Assembly: GCF_027925385.1 (NCBI RefSeq)
Contig: NZ_AP027142.1
Location: 1 to 64,000 of the forward strand
Source: Methylocystis iwaonis
GTDB lineage: Bacteria > Pseudomonadota > Alphaproteobacteria > Rhizobiales > Beijerinckiaceae
Direction of reading: 5' to 3'
Length of the DNA stretch: 64,000 nucleotides
Shown here: positions 46,644-55,678 of the stretch, one piece after another
Layout: each line of letters opens with the position of its first letter
Position numbering within the stretch: position 1 is the stretch's first letter
Notes under the pieces: model-generated
The model's database searches: none
Seen by the model: only the letters and a program-made list of their open reading frames with translations
What the model was told of the DNA's origin: nothing
Made by a program: the position numbers and the translations under genes

Positions 46644-47441
46644 ATGAGCGCAAAGGGTTACGACGGGGACATTCCGCAGAACTACGATCGCGGGCTCGGC
46701 TCTGTTCTATTCCTGCCTTACGCCGAAGAGGCGGCGCGGCGCATCGCTGCGTTGGAGCCGCAGGACGTTCTGGAGGTCGCCGCGGGCTCCGGCGTCGCGA
46801 CCCGCGCGCTGCGCGACCGGCTTCCCTCGACGGCGAAACTGACCGCGACCGACATCAGCGCGGACATGCTCACAATCGCCCGCTCCAAAATCGGCGACGG
46901 CGAGCAGGTGAGGTTCGAGATCGTCGACGCCTGCGCGCTTCCCTATCTGGACGCGAGCTTTGACGCCATTGTCGGCCAGTTCGGCTATATGTTCTTTCCG
47001 GAAAAGCAAAAGGCGATGCGAGAAGCCTGGCGCGCGCTCAGGCCGAACGGCCGCTACGCGCTGACCGTATGGGACGCCGAGCAATATAATCCCTGGGCGA
47101 GCCTCTGCCTCGAGGTCTTGAGAGGGTTTTTCCCCGAGAACCCGCCGCAATGGATGCGCGAGCCGGTTTCCTGCGGGGCGATCGACCCCATAAAGGAAAA
47201 TCTCCTCGCCAGCGGCTTCGAAAACATCTCTGTCTCTGTGCTGAAACGGGCGCGTGACATCGACGCCCTCGCATTCGCGCACGGCATCGTCTTCGGCAGT
47301 CCGGTTTTCGACGAAATCCGCGAGCGCGGCGGCGTCGAGCCGGAAACCGTCATGCAGGCCTATGCGGGGACCCTCACCCGCGCTGTCGGGCGCAGTATGC
47401 CGATGCAAGCGATCATGTTCGAGGCGCAAAAGCCCGCCTGA
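46644..47441 (+). CDS. Class I SAM-dependent methyltransferase
   Basis: A 265-residue methyltransferase of the UbiE/Methyltransf_11 type. SAM-binding motif I reads DVLEVAAGSGVATRALRDRL near residue 37. Motif II has the acidic residue in LTATDISADMLTIARSK, and the post-motif is ALPYLDASFDAIVGQFGYMF. The C-terminal half is a substrate lid. The substrate is unknown. ATG 46644 follows GAGGAGG at good spacing; the region before it looks non-coding. Confidence 0.88.
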   Translation: MSAKGYDGDIPQNYDRGLGSVLFLPYAEEAARRIAALEPQDVLEVAAGSGVATRALRDRLPSTAKLTATDISADMLTIARSKIGDGEQVRFEIVDACALPYLDASFDAIVGQFGYMFFPEKQKAMREAWRALRPNGRYALTVWDAEQYNPWASLCLEVLRGFFPENPPQWMREPVSCGAIDPIKENLLASGFENISVSVLKRARDIDALAFAHGIVFGSPVFDEIRERGGVEPETVMQAYAGTLTRAVGRSMPMQAIMFEAQKPA

Positions 47442-47969
47442 CCGGCTCTCAGTTCGTTGACAAACTTCCGAGGCGGCCTCGTCGAGACGGACGCTTCGCG
47501 CCCTCCTCAGACCGCCGGCATGGCCGGATATGCCCGCAACGCCGACGCGAATACGTCTTCCATAAGGCTTCTCTCCTTTTAGGGCGTCAGCATGGCCTTG
47601 CCGACGCAGCTCGCGCCTTTCGCCATGAGCAGCAGGACCATCTCGCAGGACGGCGCCGACGCGGTAATCGATGAGAGGCGGCAAGAAAGCGTCGCGAGGT
47701 TACGCGATCATGCCTGACTTTGGCGTTGCGGCGAGCCTGGACCATTTTCGAAGGCATTTGCCGTCTATGTTTTGTCCAATACGCGAGAAACCTTTCGCGG
47801 CTAAGGCGCAAGCCGCGAGCTTTGCATCGCGCGGTCCACACGACCTTGCAGCCACCGAAACAGAGAATGAATTTCCATAAGTCGCGACTATGCAACACAT
47901 AAATAAAACAGAGATTGCGATGAGGATTTTCTTCGCGATAGTTCGTTCCCAGTCGCGAGGGAGCGCGTG
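47442..47969. other. Intergenic region with repeat fragment and decayed sequence
   Basis: About 528 bases without a convincing gene. 47461-47510 is a fragment of the family A repeat (TTCCGAGGCGGCCTCGTC...CCTCCTCAG). On the minus strand a short frame after GGAGAGAAGCCTT gives MEDVFASALRAYPAMPAV and stops, likely a gene remnant. The sequence becomes noticeably more AT-rich after 47850, marking entry into the accessory region. Confidence 0.5.
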
Positions 47970-48260
47970 ATGATTTGTCGTCGATATTTCAATCGAGCGG
48001 TCGTCGCGTCCGCTCTCGCCCTGCCCGGCGTCGCACGGTCGGAATCTTCCGTGCTGCGCCTCGGAACTATGCGTCTGAATAGCGCCGCGCCGTTTTTTGT
48101 CGCGTCCGACAAAGGCTTCTTCGAGGACGAAGGTTTGAAGGTTCAAATTGAATACTTCGACGCCGCCGCTCAATTGCCCGTCGCCGCCGTCGCAAATTCG
48201 ATCGACGTCGGCATGACCGCCTTCACCGCCGCTTATTTCAACCTCGCCGCAAAAGGGAAA
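47970..48260 (+). pseudogene. Truncated ABC-type substrate-binding protein (NMT1/SsuA-like), N-terminal part only
   Basis: The first ~97 codons of a periplasmic binding protein: an export signal (MMICRRYFNRAVVASALALP...), then LRLGTMRLNSAAPFFVASDK and GFFEDEGLKVQIEYFDAAAQ, VAAVANSIDVGMTAFTAAYF. These are typical of the nitrate/sulfonate/thiamine-precursor-binding family, normally about 320 residues. Similarity ends at AAKGK near 48260, where a transposase remnant begins, so roughly two thirds of the gene is missing. ATG 47970 follows GAGGGAG. No transporter partner genes are present. Confidence 0.8.
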
Positions 48261-48440
48261 GCGAATGCGAACCACGAACGCCATCGAACGGGCGGTTCCG
48301 CGAAGCGCGCCGAAGAACCCGCCACATGATGGGCGCCTTTCAGGACAAGTCCAGCTTGTACCGCATCCTTTTCGCGGTCATCACCTACAAAAAAATCACA
48401 AGACGTCCGCTGCTCTTTCTCGCTGACCCAAACAATTTGA
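48261..48440 (+). mobile_element. Remnant of an IS256/mutator-type transposase C terminus
   Basis: Reading from 48268 gives RTTNAIER, then after a frame change RFREARRRTRHMMGAFQDKS and SLYRILFAVITYKK. This matches the well-known transposase tail RTTNAIERxFREVRRRTRPMG...RILFAVFTY. At least one frameshift and loss of the rest of the gene show it is a dead remnant. It directly truncates the substrate-binding protein gene on its left. The right limit is approximate. Confidence 0.75.
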
Positions 48441-49106
48441 CGTTATCCAAGCTTGATCATTTCGTCGTTGTGATCTCGCATACCGCAATGCGCCACACCG
48501 ATTGCGCCGTTCGATATTTCGATCCCAGTTTCCAATAGCCTCCACTACGAATACGAACTTCTGTTGTAGGATTGGACTGAGATTTGAGTTTTTCTTCTGC
48601 GTCGCGGGCCCGTCAAGGACCGAATAGAGGTGTTTAGTCGCCAAACCAATGTCCCTGTTCACCGTCCTGACGGAAATTCCCAATTTCGCTGCGATTTCGG
48701 CATTGTCTAGTTCGTAGACCCGACTGAGAAGAAAAATATCGCGACAACGACCAGAAAGTCGGGACAATTCCGTGAGAACGGCGTTAAGCGCGAGCCAATC
48801 GTCGAAGGGTGTGTCGCTCGTCATATTAATTGTAGAGCATTCGTCAACCCCATCGGCTTCCACCAGAAAAGCGGCGCGTGTTCGCGCCTTGCGCAACCAG
48901 TCAACAGCGATATTCAACCCAATACGAAAAAGATAACTACGTGGGTCGGCTACGGTCTCGCGCCGTTCCATTTCGAGTAAGCGGAGGAACGCCTCTTGCG
49001 CAACGTCTTCCGAGTCCTGGTGGTTCATTTTCCGCCGAGTTACTCGACACAGAGATTTATGTTCAACTCGAAACAGGGTTTCAATCGCCGCATTAGAGAG
49101 CCGCAT
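48396..49106 (-). CDS. FecI-like ECF sigma factor with unusual C-terminal extension
   Basis: A 236-residue ECF sigma factor. Region 2 is visible in NHQDSEDVAQEAFLRLLEME and DPRSYLFRIGLNIAVDWLRK; region 4 in LSRLSGRCRDIFLLSRVYEL and DNAEIAAKLGISVRTVNRDI. FecI-like factors control iron-siderophore uptake with a FecR partner. Family members end soon after KHLYSVL (about residue 170); here about 65 unlike residues follow, running toward the transposase remnant. No fecR follows, and the TonB receptor at 57006-59408 lacks the N-terminal signalling domain. The original gene end was probably replaced. Confidence 0.8.
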   Translation of the reverse strand: MRLSNAAIETLFRVEHKSLCRVTRRKMNHQDSEDVAQEAFLRLLEMERRETVADPRSYLFRIGLNIAVDWLRKARTRAAFLVEADGVDECSTINMTSDTPFDDWLALNAVLTELSRLSGRCRDIFLLSRVYELDNAEIAAKLGISVRTVNRDIGLATKHLYSVLDGPATQKKNSNLSPILQQKFVFVVEAIGNWDRNIERRNRCGALRYARSQRRNDQAWITSNCLGQRERAADVL

Positions 49107-49343
49107 TCAAGCCTCCCATAAATTTGGAGCGCTAAAAACAGTTAAAAAGCCGATCTGCTGCACCAAGTTCAGTTCCGACTCAATCCATCGTCGCCGAGGA
49201 CCGCTTCAGAACCGTGGGCGCAGAACTACATTCGCCAGCACGATCGTGCGGGACAAGCGAATGAAGAACACCACCGCGAGACGATCCGCATCGAAATCGC
49301 GAGTGATCAGGCGCTGATGGTGCAGATATGAAAAAATGCAATG

Positions 49344-49700
49344 TTAGGATTGGACGGGCGGCGCGCGGGGTTGGTGAGGCGATGAACTCGAATAATAGCG
49401 CCCAATAGGGAGTGACGCATTTAGCGTATGCGTGCGCGCTTCAAGCTGCGTGCGCGTCGTGAACCCGCGCGAGATCGGACCTTGGAAAAGTGATGAGCAC
49501 GAACAAGAGGTAAGGCAACAAACGCCATCAAATCGGCATGCGCTGTCGGAAGCCAACAGCGGCTCTTTTAGATTGCTGGTAGAGCATATTACGTCCTGAA
49601 TACCCTGCTCGTTACGAGCTACGAACGGATTGGCAGACCCCAGCCCCAAAAAAGCAGACTGGGCCAATACCAGAAACACAATGAAAATCGTACGAAACAT
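49344..49700 (-). CDS. Small exported Cys-rich protein, DUF2946-like
   Basis: A 118-residue protein with a signal peptide (MFRTIFIVFLVLAQSAFLGL...) and a cluster CRFDGVCCLTSCSCSS in the middle, ending SSPHQPRAPPVQS. The small exported layout, Cys-Cys pair and C-terminal APP motif resemble DUF2946 proteins found next to metal/siderophore TonB receptors, and resemble the protein at 59482-59913. The similarity is weak and the function unknown. The start is Met at 49700; upstream sequence belongs to the recombinase remnant. Confidence 0.45.
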   Translation of the reverse strand: MFRTIFIVFLVLAQSAFLGLGSANPFVARNEQGIQDVICSTSNLKEPLLASDSACRFDGVCCLTSCSCSSLFQGPISRGFTTRTQLEARTHTLNASLPIGRYYSSSSPHQPRAPPVQS

Positions 49701-49763
49701 GAGAGAATGCCGCCGCGCAGTCCTCAACCAAATCTTTCCTATCTCCAAATAGGCTAGAACGCA

Positions 49764-50094
49764 ACCGCGGGTCCATTTCACACCACGTCACGCGCCCCTG
49801 GCCGCCTTTAACGATCTCGACGTCGATCAACATCCGCGTGCTGTCGATCGAGGCGACCTTCAGACGCGTGATTTCTCTGACACGCAAACCTGCCACATAA
49901 GCGGTCGCCCGCGCGACGCGGTTGCGTAGTCCGTCAACCGCTTCCAGGAAGCGCACGACTTCCTCGGCGCTCATGACCGCGGCAAGCCTCTCAGGCTCGC
50001 GGCCGAAAACAATCCTTTCGATCGCCTCCTTCGTCCCACGGCGCCGTGTGAAGAACCGCTGGGCGCATGTGACTTGGTTGGCGTGCCTCAGGAA
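49764..50094 (-). pseudogene. Remnant of a XerC/D-type tyrosine recombinase
   Basis: About 110 codons matching the middle of an IS91-associated or XerD-like integrase: ANQVTCAQRFFTRRRGTKEA, REPERLAAVMSAEEVVRFLE and ATAYVAGLRVREITRLKVAS, with the first catalytic Arg in GLRVREI. The N-terminal arm-binding part and the C-terminal H-x-x-R...Tyr part are missing, so it is a dead fragment. It lies just downstream of the outer-membrane efflux gene and marks past recombination at the end of the siderophore locus. Confidence 0.75.
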
Positions 50095-50277
50095 TGCTTC
50101 TGGGCGACGAGATGAAGGATGAGGCCGATAGGCGGGGACTTTCCTCCATCCGGATCGAGAACCGGCGCGGTCGTTCCCGCAGGCGCCGGTCCGCTCCACA
50201 ATGCCTGCCAGTTTGGCTTCCTGGCCGCTCGGCGTCCGACACAAGCCTGCCGAGGGTGCGGCGGCGACGAGGAGAGA

Positions 50278-51801
50278 CTACGGCCAGGGTCCCTTTTCGG
50301 CTTCGTAGACTGCGTTCGCCTGCGCGATTTCGACGTCGCGGGTTGTTGGCGACCAACCGCCGCCCAGCGCCTGATAGACGCCGGTCGCAGCCCGGAAGCG
50401 CGCCAGACGTGCCTGCGCAAGGCGATCCTGGCTCTGGAAGAGCGAGGTCTGCGTTATGGCGAGCGTGACGGTGTCGATGGTCCCCTCGCGCAGCCGCGCC
50501 AACGCTGTTGCATAGGCGCGGCGCCAGGCCGTGACTGAATCGGCCTGCAGCATTACCTGACGCTCCGTCTCGCGCGCGGCGACGAGCGCGTTCTCGACAT
50601 CCGTCAAGGCTGAGAGAATCTGCTTGCGGTAAAGGGTCGCGAGCTCCTGATATCTGCCTTTCTGCAACTCATATTGTCCCTGCAAGGCGTAGCCGTCGAA
50701 TAGAGGTTGCGCCAGTTCCGACCCGAATTGCCAGGCGACGGCCTCGGGCCGCAGCACGTTTTTCAGAAGCGCGCTTTGCAAGCCATAGAGTCCGGTGAGA
50801 GTGATCGAAGGAAAAAACGCGGCGCGCGCGCGAAGCACGGAAAATTCCTGCGAGGCGAGTCTTGCTTCCGCCAGCGCAATATCCGGACGGCGCAGCAACA
50901 CTTCCGACGGCAAGCCGGGCGCGACAGCCGGAACAGCGAGCTTCGCCAGCGATCCGCCCTCGAGCAGCAAGTCCTCGGGCGCGCGGCCGAGCAGCACCGC
51001 AAGGAGGTTTTCCGTCTGCTGCAAATTTTGCTCGAGCGGCGGAATCGAGGCGCGTTGATCCGCGAGGATCGCCTGCTGCTGCGCGACGTCCATCCCCGTC
51101 GCCGTGCCGACGCCGAACCGCAGCTTGATCGTCTCGAACACCTCGGTTGCGATCAGGACATTGTCGCGGGCGATGCGGAGACGGTCGCGCGCCGCCAGAG
51201 TCTGAAAATAGGCGTTCAGCACCGCGGCGATCGTCGTAATTTCCACGACGTCGCGGTCGAAGCGGCTGGCGTTGGCGAGAAGCCGCGCGGCGCTGGAAGC
51301 GTCCTGAATCTTGCCCCAAAAATCGATCTCATAGCTTGCGGTCAGACCAAGCTGAAAGAAGCCGAAGCTGACAGCCTGGAAATCAGAAGTGGCGAGGACG
51401 TCGGAACTCGCGGGCGTCAGTCCACCCGCGCCGGATGTGGGGACCAGGACCGTTCCCGGGGTGCGGTTCGTCTGGGCGATGTTATTCACCGATAGAGACG
51501 GCCGCAGCGCCGCGCTCGACACCCTCGCCTGCGCGTCGGCCTGCTCTATCCGGGCGACCGCCGCGCCGATGTCGAGATTTTGATCGAGCGCCTGGTCGAC
51601 GAATCCGGTCAGTTCCCTTGATCGGAAGAGCGCCGCGAAGTCGCGCGCAGCGCGCAGCGGCGGCGCGGAACGTGGTCTGGCTGCGCGAAATCGTTCGGGC
51701 GGCGGCGCGCCAAGACCCGGCTTCTCCCAGTCGAGATTGCAGCCGCTTCCGGCGAACGCCGACAGCATCGCGACCAGCAGCGTGGGAAGCCGCAATCTCA
51801 T
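50278..51801 (-). CDS. NodT-family outer-membrane efflux lipoprotein
   Basis: A 507-residue TolC-like channel of the NodT/OprM type. A lipoprotein signal peptide ends in SAFAGSGC (lipobox Cys near 21). Two outer-membrane efflux repeats follow, with NLDIGAAVARIEQADAQARV, SYEIDFWGKIQDASSAARLL and GLPSEVLLRRPDIALAEARL. It would form the exit duct for the MacAB-like exporter encoded upstream on the same strand, analogous to OpmQ of the pyoverdine exporter. It starts 4 bases after the end of the frameshifted permease gene and appears intact. Confidence 0.9.
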   Translation of the reverse strand: MRLRLPTLLVAMLSAFAGSGCNLDWEKPGLGAPPPERFRAARPRSAPPLRAARDFAALFRSRELTGFVDQALDQNLDIGAAVARIEQADAQARVSSAALRPSLSVNNIAQTNRTPGTVLVPTSGAGGLTPASSDVLATSDFQAVSFGFFQLGLTASYEIDFWGKIQDASSAARLLANASRFDRDVVEITTIAAVLNAYFQTLAARDRLRIARDNVLIATEVFETIKLRFGVGTATGMDVAQQQAILADQRASIPPLEQNLQQTENLLAVLLGRAPEDLLLEGGSLAKLAVPAVAPGLPSEVLLRRPDIALAEARLASQEFSVLRARAAFFPSITLTGLYGLQSALLKNVLRPEAVAWQFGSELAQPLFDGYALQGQYELQKGRYQELATLYRKQILSALTDVENALVAARETERQVMLQADSVTAWRRAYATALARLREGTIDTVTLAITQTSLFQSQDRLAQARLARFRAATGVYQALGGGWSPTTRDVEIAQANAVYEAEKGPWP

Positions 51802-51804
51802 AGT

Positions 51805-53024
51805 CTACTCCCACCTCAGCGCGTCGATCGGATTCAATCCCGCCGCCCGACGCGCCGGGAGATAGCCGAAGAGCACGCCGACGCCGACGGAGACCAACAG
51901 AGCCGCCACGACGCTCACCGGAGGGACAATGAGCGGCCAGTCCACCAGGAGCGCGACGAGCGCGCTTCCCGCGAGGCCGATACCAAGACCGATGATCCCC
52001 GCGAGGACGCATAGCGTGACGGCCTCGACGAGAAACTGCAGGAGGATATCGCGCTTGCGCGCGCCGATCGCCATGCGCAGCCCGATTTCCTGCGTGCGCT
52101 CGGTGACGGAGACAAGCATCATGTTCATGATCCCGACGCCACCGACGAAGAGCGAGATCGCGGCGGCCGCGAGAGAAGCCAGGTTAGAGAGGTTTGCGTC
52201 GTGTTCAGCAGCTCGACAAATCGGGTCGAGTCGAAGACGTTGAGCTTGTCCTCCTGAGCGCCGACGAGATGTTTGCGCTCGCGTAATAGCGCAAGAACCT
52301 CCTCTTTGACCTTCTCGCGGTCGGCGCCGGGCCTGACTTTCATGTCGATGGAGCTGATTTGCCGGGGGCTCGACAATGCGGAATTCGGCAGATGCGCGCG
52401 CGCCGTCGTGATCGGAAGATAGATGTAATTGTCCATATTCTCGCCGCCCATCGAACCGAGCCTCGTCCGCACGCCGATGATGCGAACCGGAGCGGCGCCG
52501 AGGCGCACGGTCTGATTCAGCGGCGACTCGTCCCCGAACAATTTTTCTTTGACGGTCGCTCCAAGAACGACCACTTTCGCGCCGGCGCGAACCTCTTCGT
52601 CGTCGAAGAATTGGCCCTCGAGGAGTTTGACGCCGAAAACCGTCTGATAGGTCGCCTCGACGGCATAATATTTGGTGTTCCAGCTCTTATCGCCGGCGAC
52701 CACGGTGACGCCGCCGTTTATTTCTCGCGACAGATATTGCAGGTTGGGGATGACCTCACGAATCGCATTAGCGTCCTGATCGGTTAGAACAACCGCCACG
52801 CCGCGCCGGAGCGCATTCTCCACCTTGGTCGTGAATACGAAAAGCACATCCGTGCCCGCGCTGGCGATCTGCCGCTCGACGAGTTTATTCGCGCCCGCAT
52901 TGGCCGCGCTCATGACGACGAGGCCGCTGACGCCGATGATGACCCCGATCGCCGTCAGGGCGCTGCGCAGCAGATTCGAGCGAAGCGCCGTGGCCGCCTC
53001 CTGCAGGAGCGTGCGCGGAGTCAT
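51805..53024 (-). pseudogene. MacB-type ABC permease, broken by a frameshift
   Basis: ATG 53024 opens a frame reading MTPRTLLQEAATALRSNLLR with the first membrane helix and periplasmic domain. It ends prematurely after NTTQTSLTWLL; the C-terminal FtsX-like domain ([20 protein letters not shown] ... [17 protein letters not shown]) continues in another frame to 51805. One missing base near 52165-52175, in TCTCGCGGCCGCCGCG, would explain it. The reconstructed protein would be about 406 residues, close in sequence to the intact neighbour at 53091. Either it is a real pseudogene or a sequencing error in GC-rich DNA. Confidence 0.82.
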
Positions 53025-53090
53025 GCCGTCGGCTCCTTTGCGAGCGCGCCGCGCCGTCGCTGCTTGCCGCCGCTGGAAAATCGCAAGGCG

Positions 53091-54311
53091 TTACTTCCTC
53101 CTCAAAGCGTCGATTGGATTCAATCCCGCCCCGCGGCGCGCGGGTAGGTAGCCGAATATGATCCCGACGCTGACAGAAACCAGAGTGGCCGCCGCTGCGC
53201 CCAATGGCGGGATAATGAGCGGCCAGTCCACGAGGCGCGCCACGAGAACGCTTCCCGCGAGGCCGATCATGAGACCGATCAGTCCCGCAACAACGGACAG
53301 CGTGACGGCTTCGGCCAGAAACTGCCGGAGTATGTCGCGCCGGCGCGCGCCGATCGCCATGCGAAGTCCGATTTCCCGCGTGCGCTCGGTGACCGACACG
53401 AGCATGATATTCATGATCCCGACCCCGCCGACGAGAAGCAGGATCGCCGCCGTCGCGAGGAGAAGCCGGTTCAGCGTGGATTGCGTCGTGTTCAGCAACT
53501 CAACCATCTGCGTGAGGTCGATCACATCGAGCTTGTCCTCCTGCGCGCCGCGCAAATGCTTGCGCTCGCGCAGAAGCGCGAGAACGTCCTGTTTGACCTT
53601 CTCGCGGTTGGCGCCTGGAGAAACTTTCATATCGATCAGGCTGAGTTGCCGAGCGGTCGACATTTCCGAGTTTGGGATATGCGCGCGCGCCGTCTTGATC
53701 GGAAGAATGATGAAATTATCCTCATCGACGCCACCGAAGGAGCCGCGCTTCCTGCGCACGCCGATGATACGGACCGGTATAGTGACCAGGCGGACTGTCT
53801 GATCCAGCGGAGACGCAGTTCCGAACAGCTTTCTTGCAACTGTCGCGCCGATGACGATGACCTTTGCGCCGGAACGCGCCTCGGCCTCGTCGAAAAACCG
53901 CCCCTCGGAAAGCTTGACGCCCCAAACCTGCTCGTATGACGCGTCGACTCCCCAATATTCGGTGATCCAGCTAGAGTTTCCCGCGACAAGCGTCACTTTA
54001 CTGTAAACCTCGCGCGACAGATATTGTATGTTCGGGACCAGTTCACGGACCGCATTCGCGTCCTGGTCGGTTAGGACGACCACCGCGCCGCGCCGGAGCG
54101 CATTCTCCACCTTGGCCGCGCGAGCGACGAGCGCATCCGTGCCCTGATCGGCGATCTGGCGCTCGACGAGCTTGTTCGCGCCCGAATTCGCCGCGCTCAT
54201 CACGACGAGACCGCCGACGCCGATGATGACGCCGAACGCCGTCAACGCGCTGCGTAGCAGATTCAATCGAAGCGCGTTGATCGCTTCTCGAAAAAGCGTC
54301 TGAAGCGTCAC
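53091..54311 (-). CDS. MacB-type ABC transporter permease
   Basis: A 406-residue FtsX/MacB permease without ATPase domain. An N-terminal membrane helix ([20 protein letters not shown]) precedes a large periplasmic domain. Three C-terminal helices include [40 protein letters not shown] and the terminal [17 protein letters not shown]. It probably exports a siderophore or peptide from the periplasm in partnership with an ATPase, fusion protein and outer-membrane channel. GTG 54311 follows AGGAG with 8-base spacing and overlaps the upstream gene by four bases. It is a tandem paralogue of the broken permease downstream. Confidence 0.88.
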   Translation of the reverse strand: MTLQTLFREAINALRLNLLRSALTAFGVIIGVGGLVVMSAANSGANKLVERQIADQGTDALVARAAKVENALRRGAVVVLTDQDANAVRELVPNIQYLSREVYSKVTLVAGNSSWITEYWGVDASYEQVWGVKLSEGRFFDEAEARSGAKVIVIGATVARKLFGTASPLDQTVRLVTIPVRIIGVRRKRGSFGGVDEDNFIILPIKTARAHIPNSEMSTARQLSLIDMKVSPGANREKVKQDVLALLRERKHLRGAQEDKLDVIDLTQMVELLNTTQSTLNRLLLATAAILLLVGGVGIMNIMLVSVTERTREIGLRMAIGARRRDILRQFLAEAVTLSVVAGLIGLMIGLAGSVLVARLVDWPLIIPPLGAAAATLVSVSVGIIFGYLPARRGAGLNPIDALRRK

Positions 54312-55270
54312 GCCGTTGGCTCCTTCGCACGCGCGCCGCTGCGACGCTGACACACGTCTTCGACAATCTCGCCGTCGCAAAAGCGCAGTAGCCGATCGGC
54401 ATAGGCCGCGATATCAGGCTCGTGGGTGATGACGACCAGCGTCAGCCCTTCTTCGTTGAGCGACGAAAGAAGCGACATGATCTCATCGCCAACGCGGATG
54501 GCGCCGACATCCGCCTCGTCGACCTGCGCCAGAATCTGTATTTGCGACAGATCCTGTGCGATCTGAAACAATACGGGCGTCTGATACTCCGCCGTCACGG
54601 TCTGCCCGCGCTGCATCCTTCGGTCGATCACCACGCCGTTGATTGGCGATTTGATCAAAGTGCGATCGAAATTGATCTGCGCTTGATCGCATTCCGCCTG
54701 CCGCAGCGCGACAGTCGCTTTCGCCGACTCAAGGTCAGCTTGCGCCGCGCTGAGTTCATGGCGCGTGGCGCCGCTCTCCGTTTGCGCCTGATCGAGCTGC
54801 TGGCGGGAGACGCCCGCGGCCGACGCCAGCGCGCTGTAGCGCCCGACATTGCGATCGAGCAGACCGAGCTGCTTTTGCAGCTTCGCCATCGCCGCCTCTC
54901 GCCGCAAGACATCCGCCCTGGCAATCGCGAGATTAGCCGAGGCGGCCTGCACTTTCGCGTCGAATGGCGCGCGATCGATCACGGCGATGAGATCGCCCTG
55001 TTTCACTTTGCTGTTAAAATCGACCTTCATCTCCGTGATCGGCCCGGAAACTTGCGAACCCACCTCGACCGTCACCAGCGCTTTGACCGCGCCAGACGCC
55101 GTAACGCTCCGCTCGACGACGCCGCGGCCAAGGAGTTGCGTTTGGTAGAGGCGTGTCGCGTCGGCGTTTCCGCTCCCGAAAGACCACCAGAGAGTCAGGC
55201 ACAAAACCACCGCAGAAAATACGAGCGCGCCGACGATCGAAATCTTCTTTCCCTTTGCGTCAATCCTCAT
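54308..55270 (-). CDS. Membrane-fusion protein joined in frame to the tail of a MacB-type ATPase
   Basis: A 320-residue hybrid. Residues 1-~262 are a MacA/HlyD-type fusion protein: membrane anchor [18 protein letters not shown], lipoyl segment [20 protein letters not shown], coiled-coil hairpin, and [20 protein letters not shown]. From about 54485 the sequence switches, without frame loss, to [20 protein letters not shown] and [20 protein letters not shown]. This is the last ~50 residues of a MacB ATPase including the H-loop His. Walker A, signature and Walker B are absent, as is the end of the fusion protein. An internal deletion at a shared GDE is the simplest origin. The exporter probably lacks its own ATPase. 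Confidence 0.85.
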   Translation of the reverse strand: MRIDAKGKKISIVGALVFSAVVLCLTLWWSFGSGNADATRLYQTQLLGRGVVERSVTASGAVKALVTVEVGSQVSGPITEMKVDFNSKVKQGDLIAVIDRAPFDAKVQAASANLAIARADVLRREAAMAKLQKQLGLLDRNVGRYSALASAAGVSRQQLDQAQTESGATRHELSAAQADLESAKATVALRQAECDQAQINFDRTLIKSPINGVVIDRRMQRGQTVTAEYQTPVLFQIAQDLSQIQILAQVDEADVGAIRVGDEIMSLLSSLNEEGLTLVVITHEPDIAAYADRLLRFCDGEIVEDVCQRRSGARAKEPTA

Positions 55271-55491
55271 TGGAAAGAAACTCCAGTAAACGCCAGTATA
55301 CGACAAATCACGCGCGTGATCCTTGCCGCCGTACCCCGGTCGCGCGCTCCGATCGTTGTCGGTAATCTATTCGAGACTCACGCGAGAGCGCATTTGAAAA
55401 CTGATTGTCCCGGCCTAAAGAGAGCTGGCTCAGCGGCACGACGAAGGAGCGTCCTTGCCCGTCCCCCTCGATCGTGAAACGGCACATCAGT

Positions 55492-55668
55492 TCATGATCC
55501 GGTCTGCCGCCGATGACGCCGCGAAAGCATCAATCGCGGCGGCGTCGAAAGGGAAACGAGCCGGTCGCGCAGAAACGCGATAAGCGGCGCGCGCGCATAG
55601 GCCAAAACGCGCCGGGCGCGCGAAATTCTGCGGCGGAGCAGTTGCATATCGATATTGCGGGAGTGCAT
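55492..55668 (-). CDS. Small basic protein (58 aa) after the PepSY gene
   Basis: A 58-codon frame beginning MHSRNIDMQLLRRRISRARR with many Arg residues and one short hydrophobic segment (VLAYARAPLIAFL). TAAGGAGGAATTT immediately before the ATG is a near-ideal ribosome site, and the TAA within it is the stop of the PepSY gene, so the two would be co-translated. No family is recognised. The 221 bases between it and the fusion-protein gene show nothing definite. Confidence 0.55.
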   Translation of the reverse strand: MHSRNIDMQLLRRRISRARRVLAYARAPLIAFLRDRLVSLSTPPRLMLSRRHRRQTGS

Positions 55669-55678
55669 AAATTCCTCC

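Noticed and set aside
47523..47563. An 18-codon minus-strand frame after a ribosome-like site
   Set aside because: Too short, ends next to a repeat fragment and shows no recognisable continuation; treated as remnant sequence.
50095..50244. Upstream extension of the recombinase fragment to 50244
   Set aside because: The extra ~50 codons do not resemble an integrase; similarity starts near 50094.
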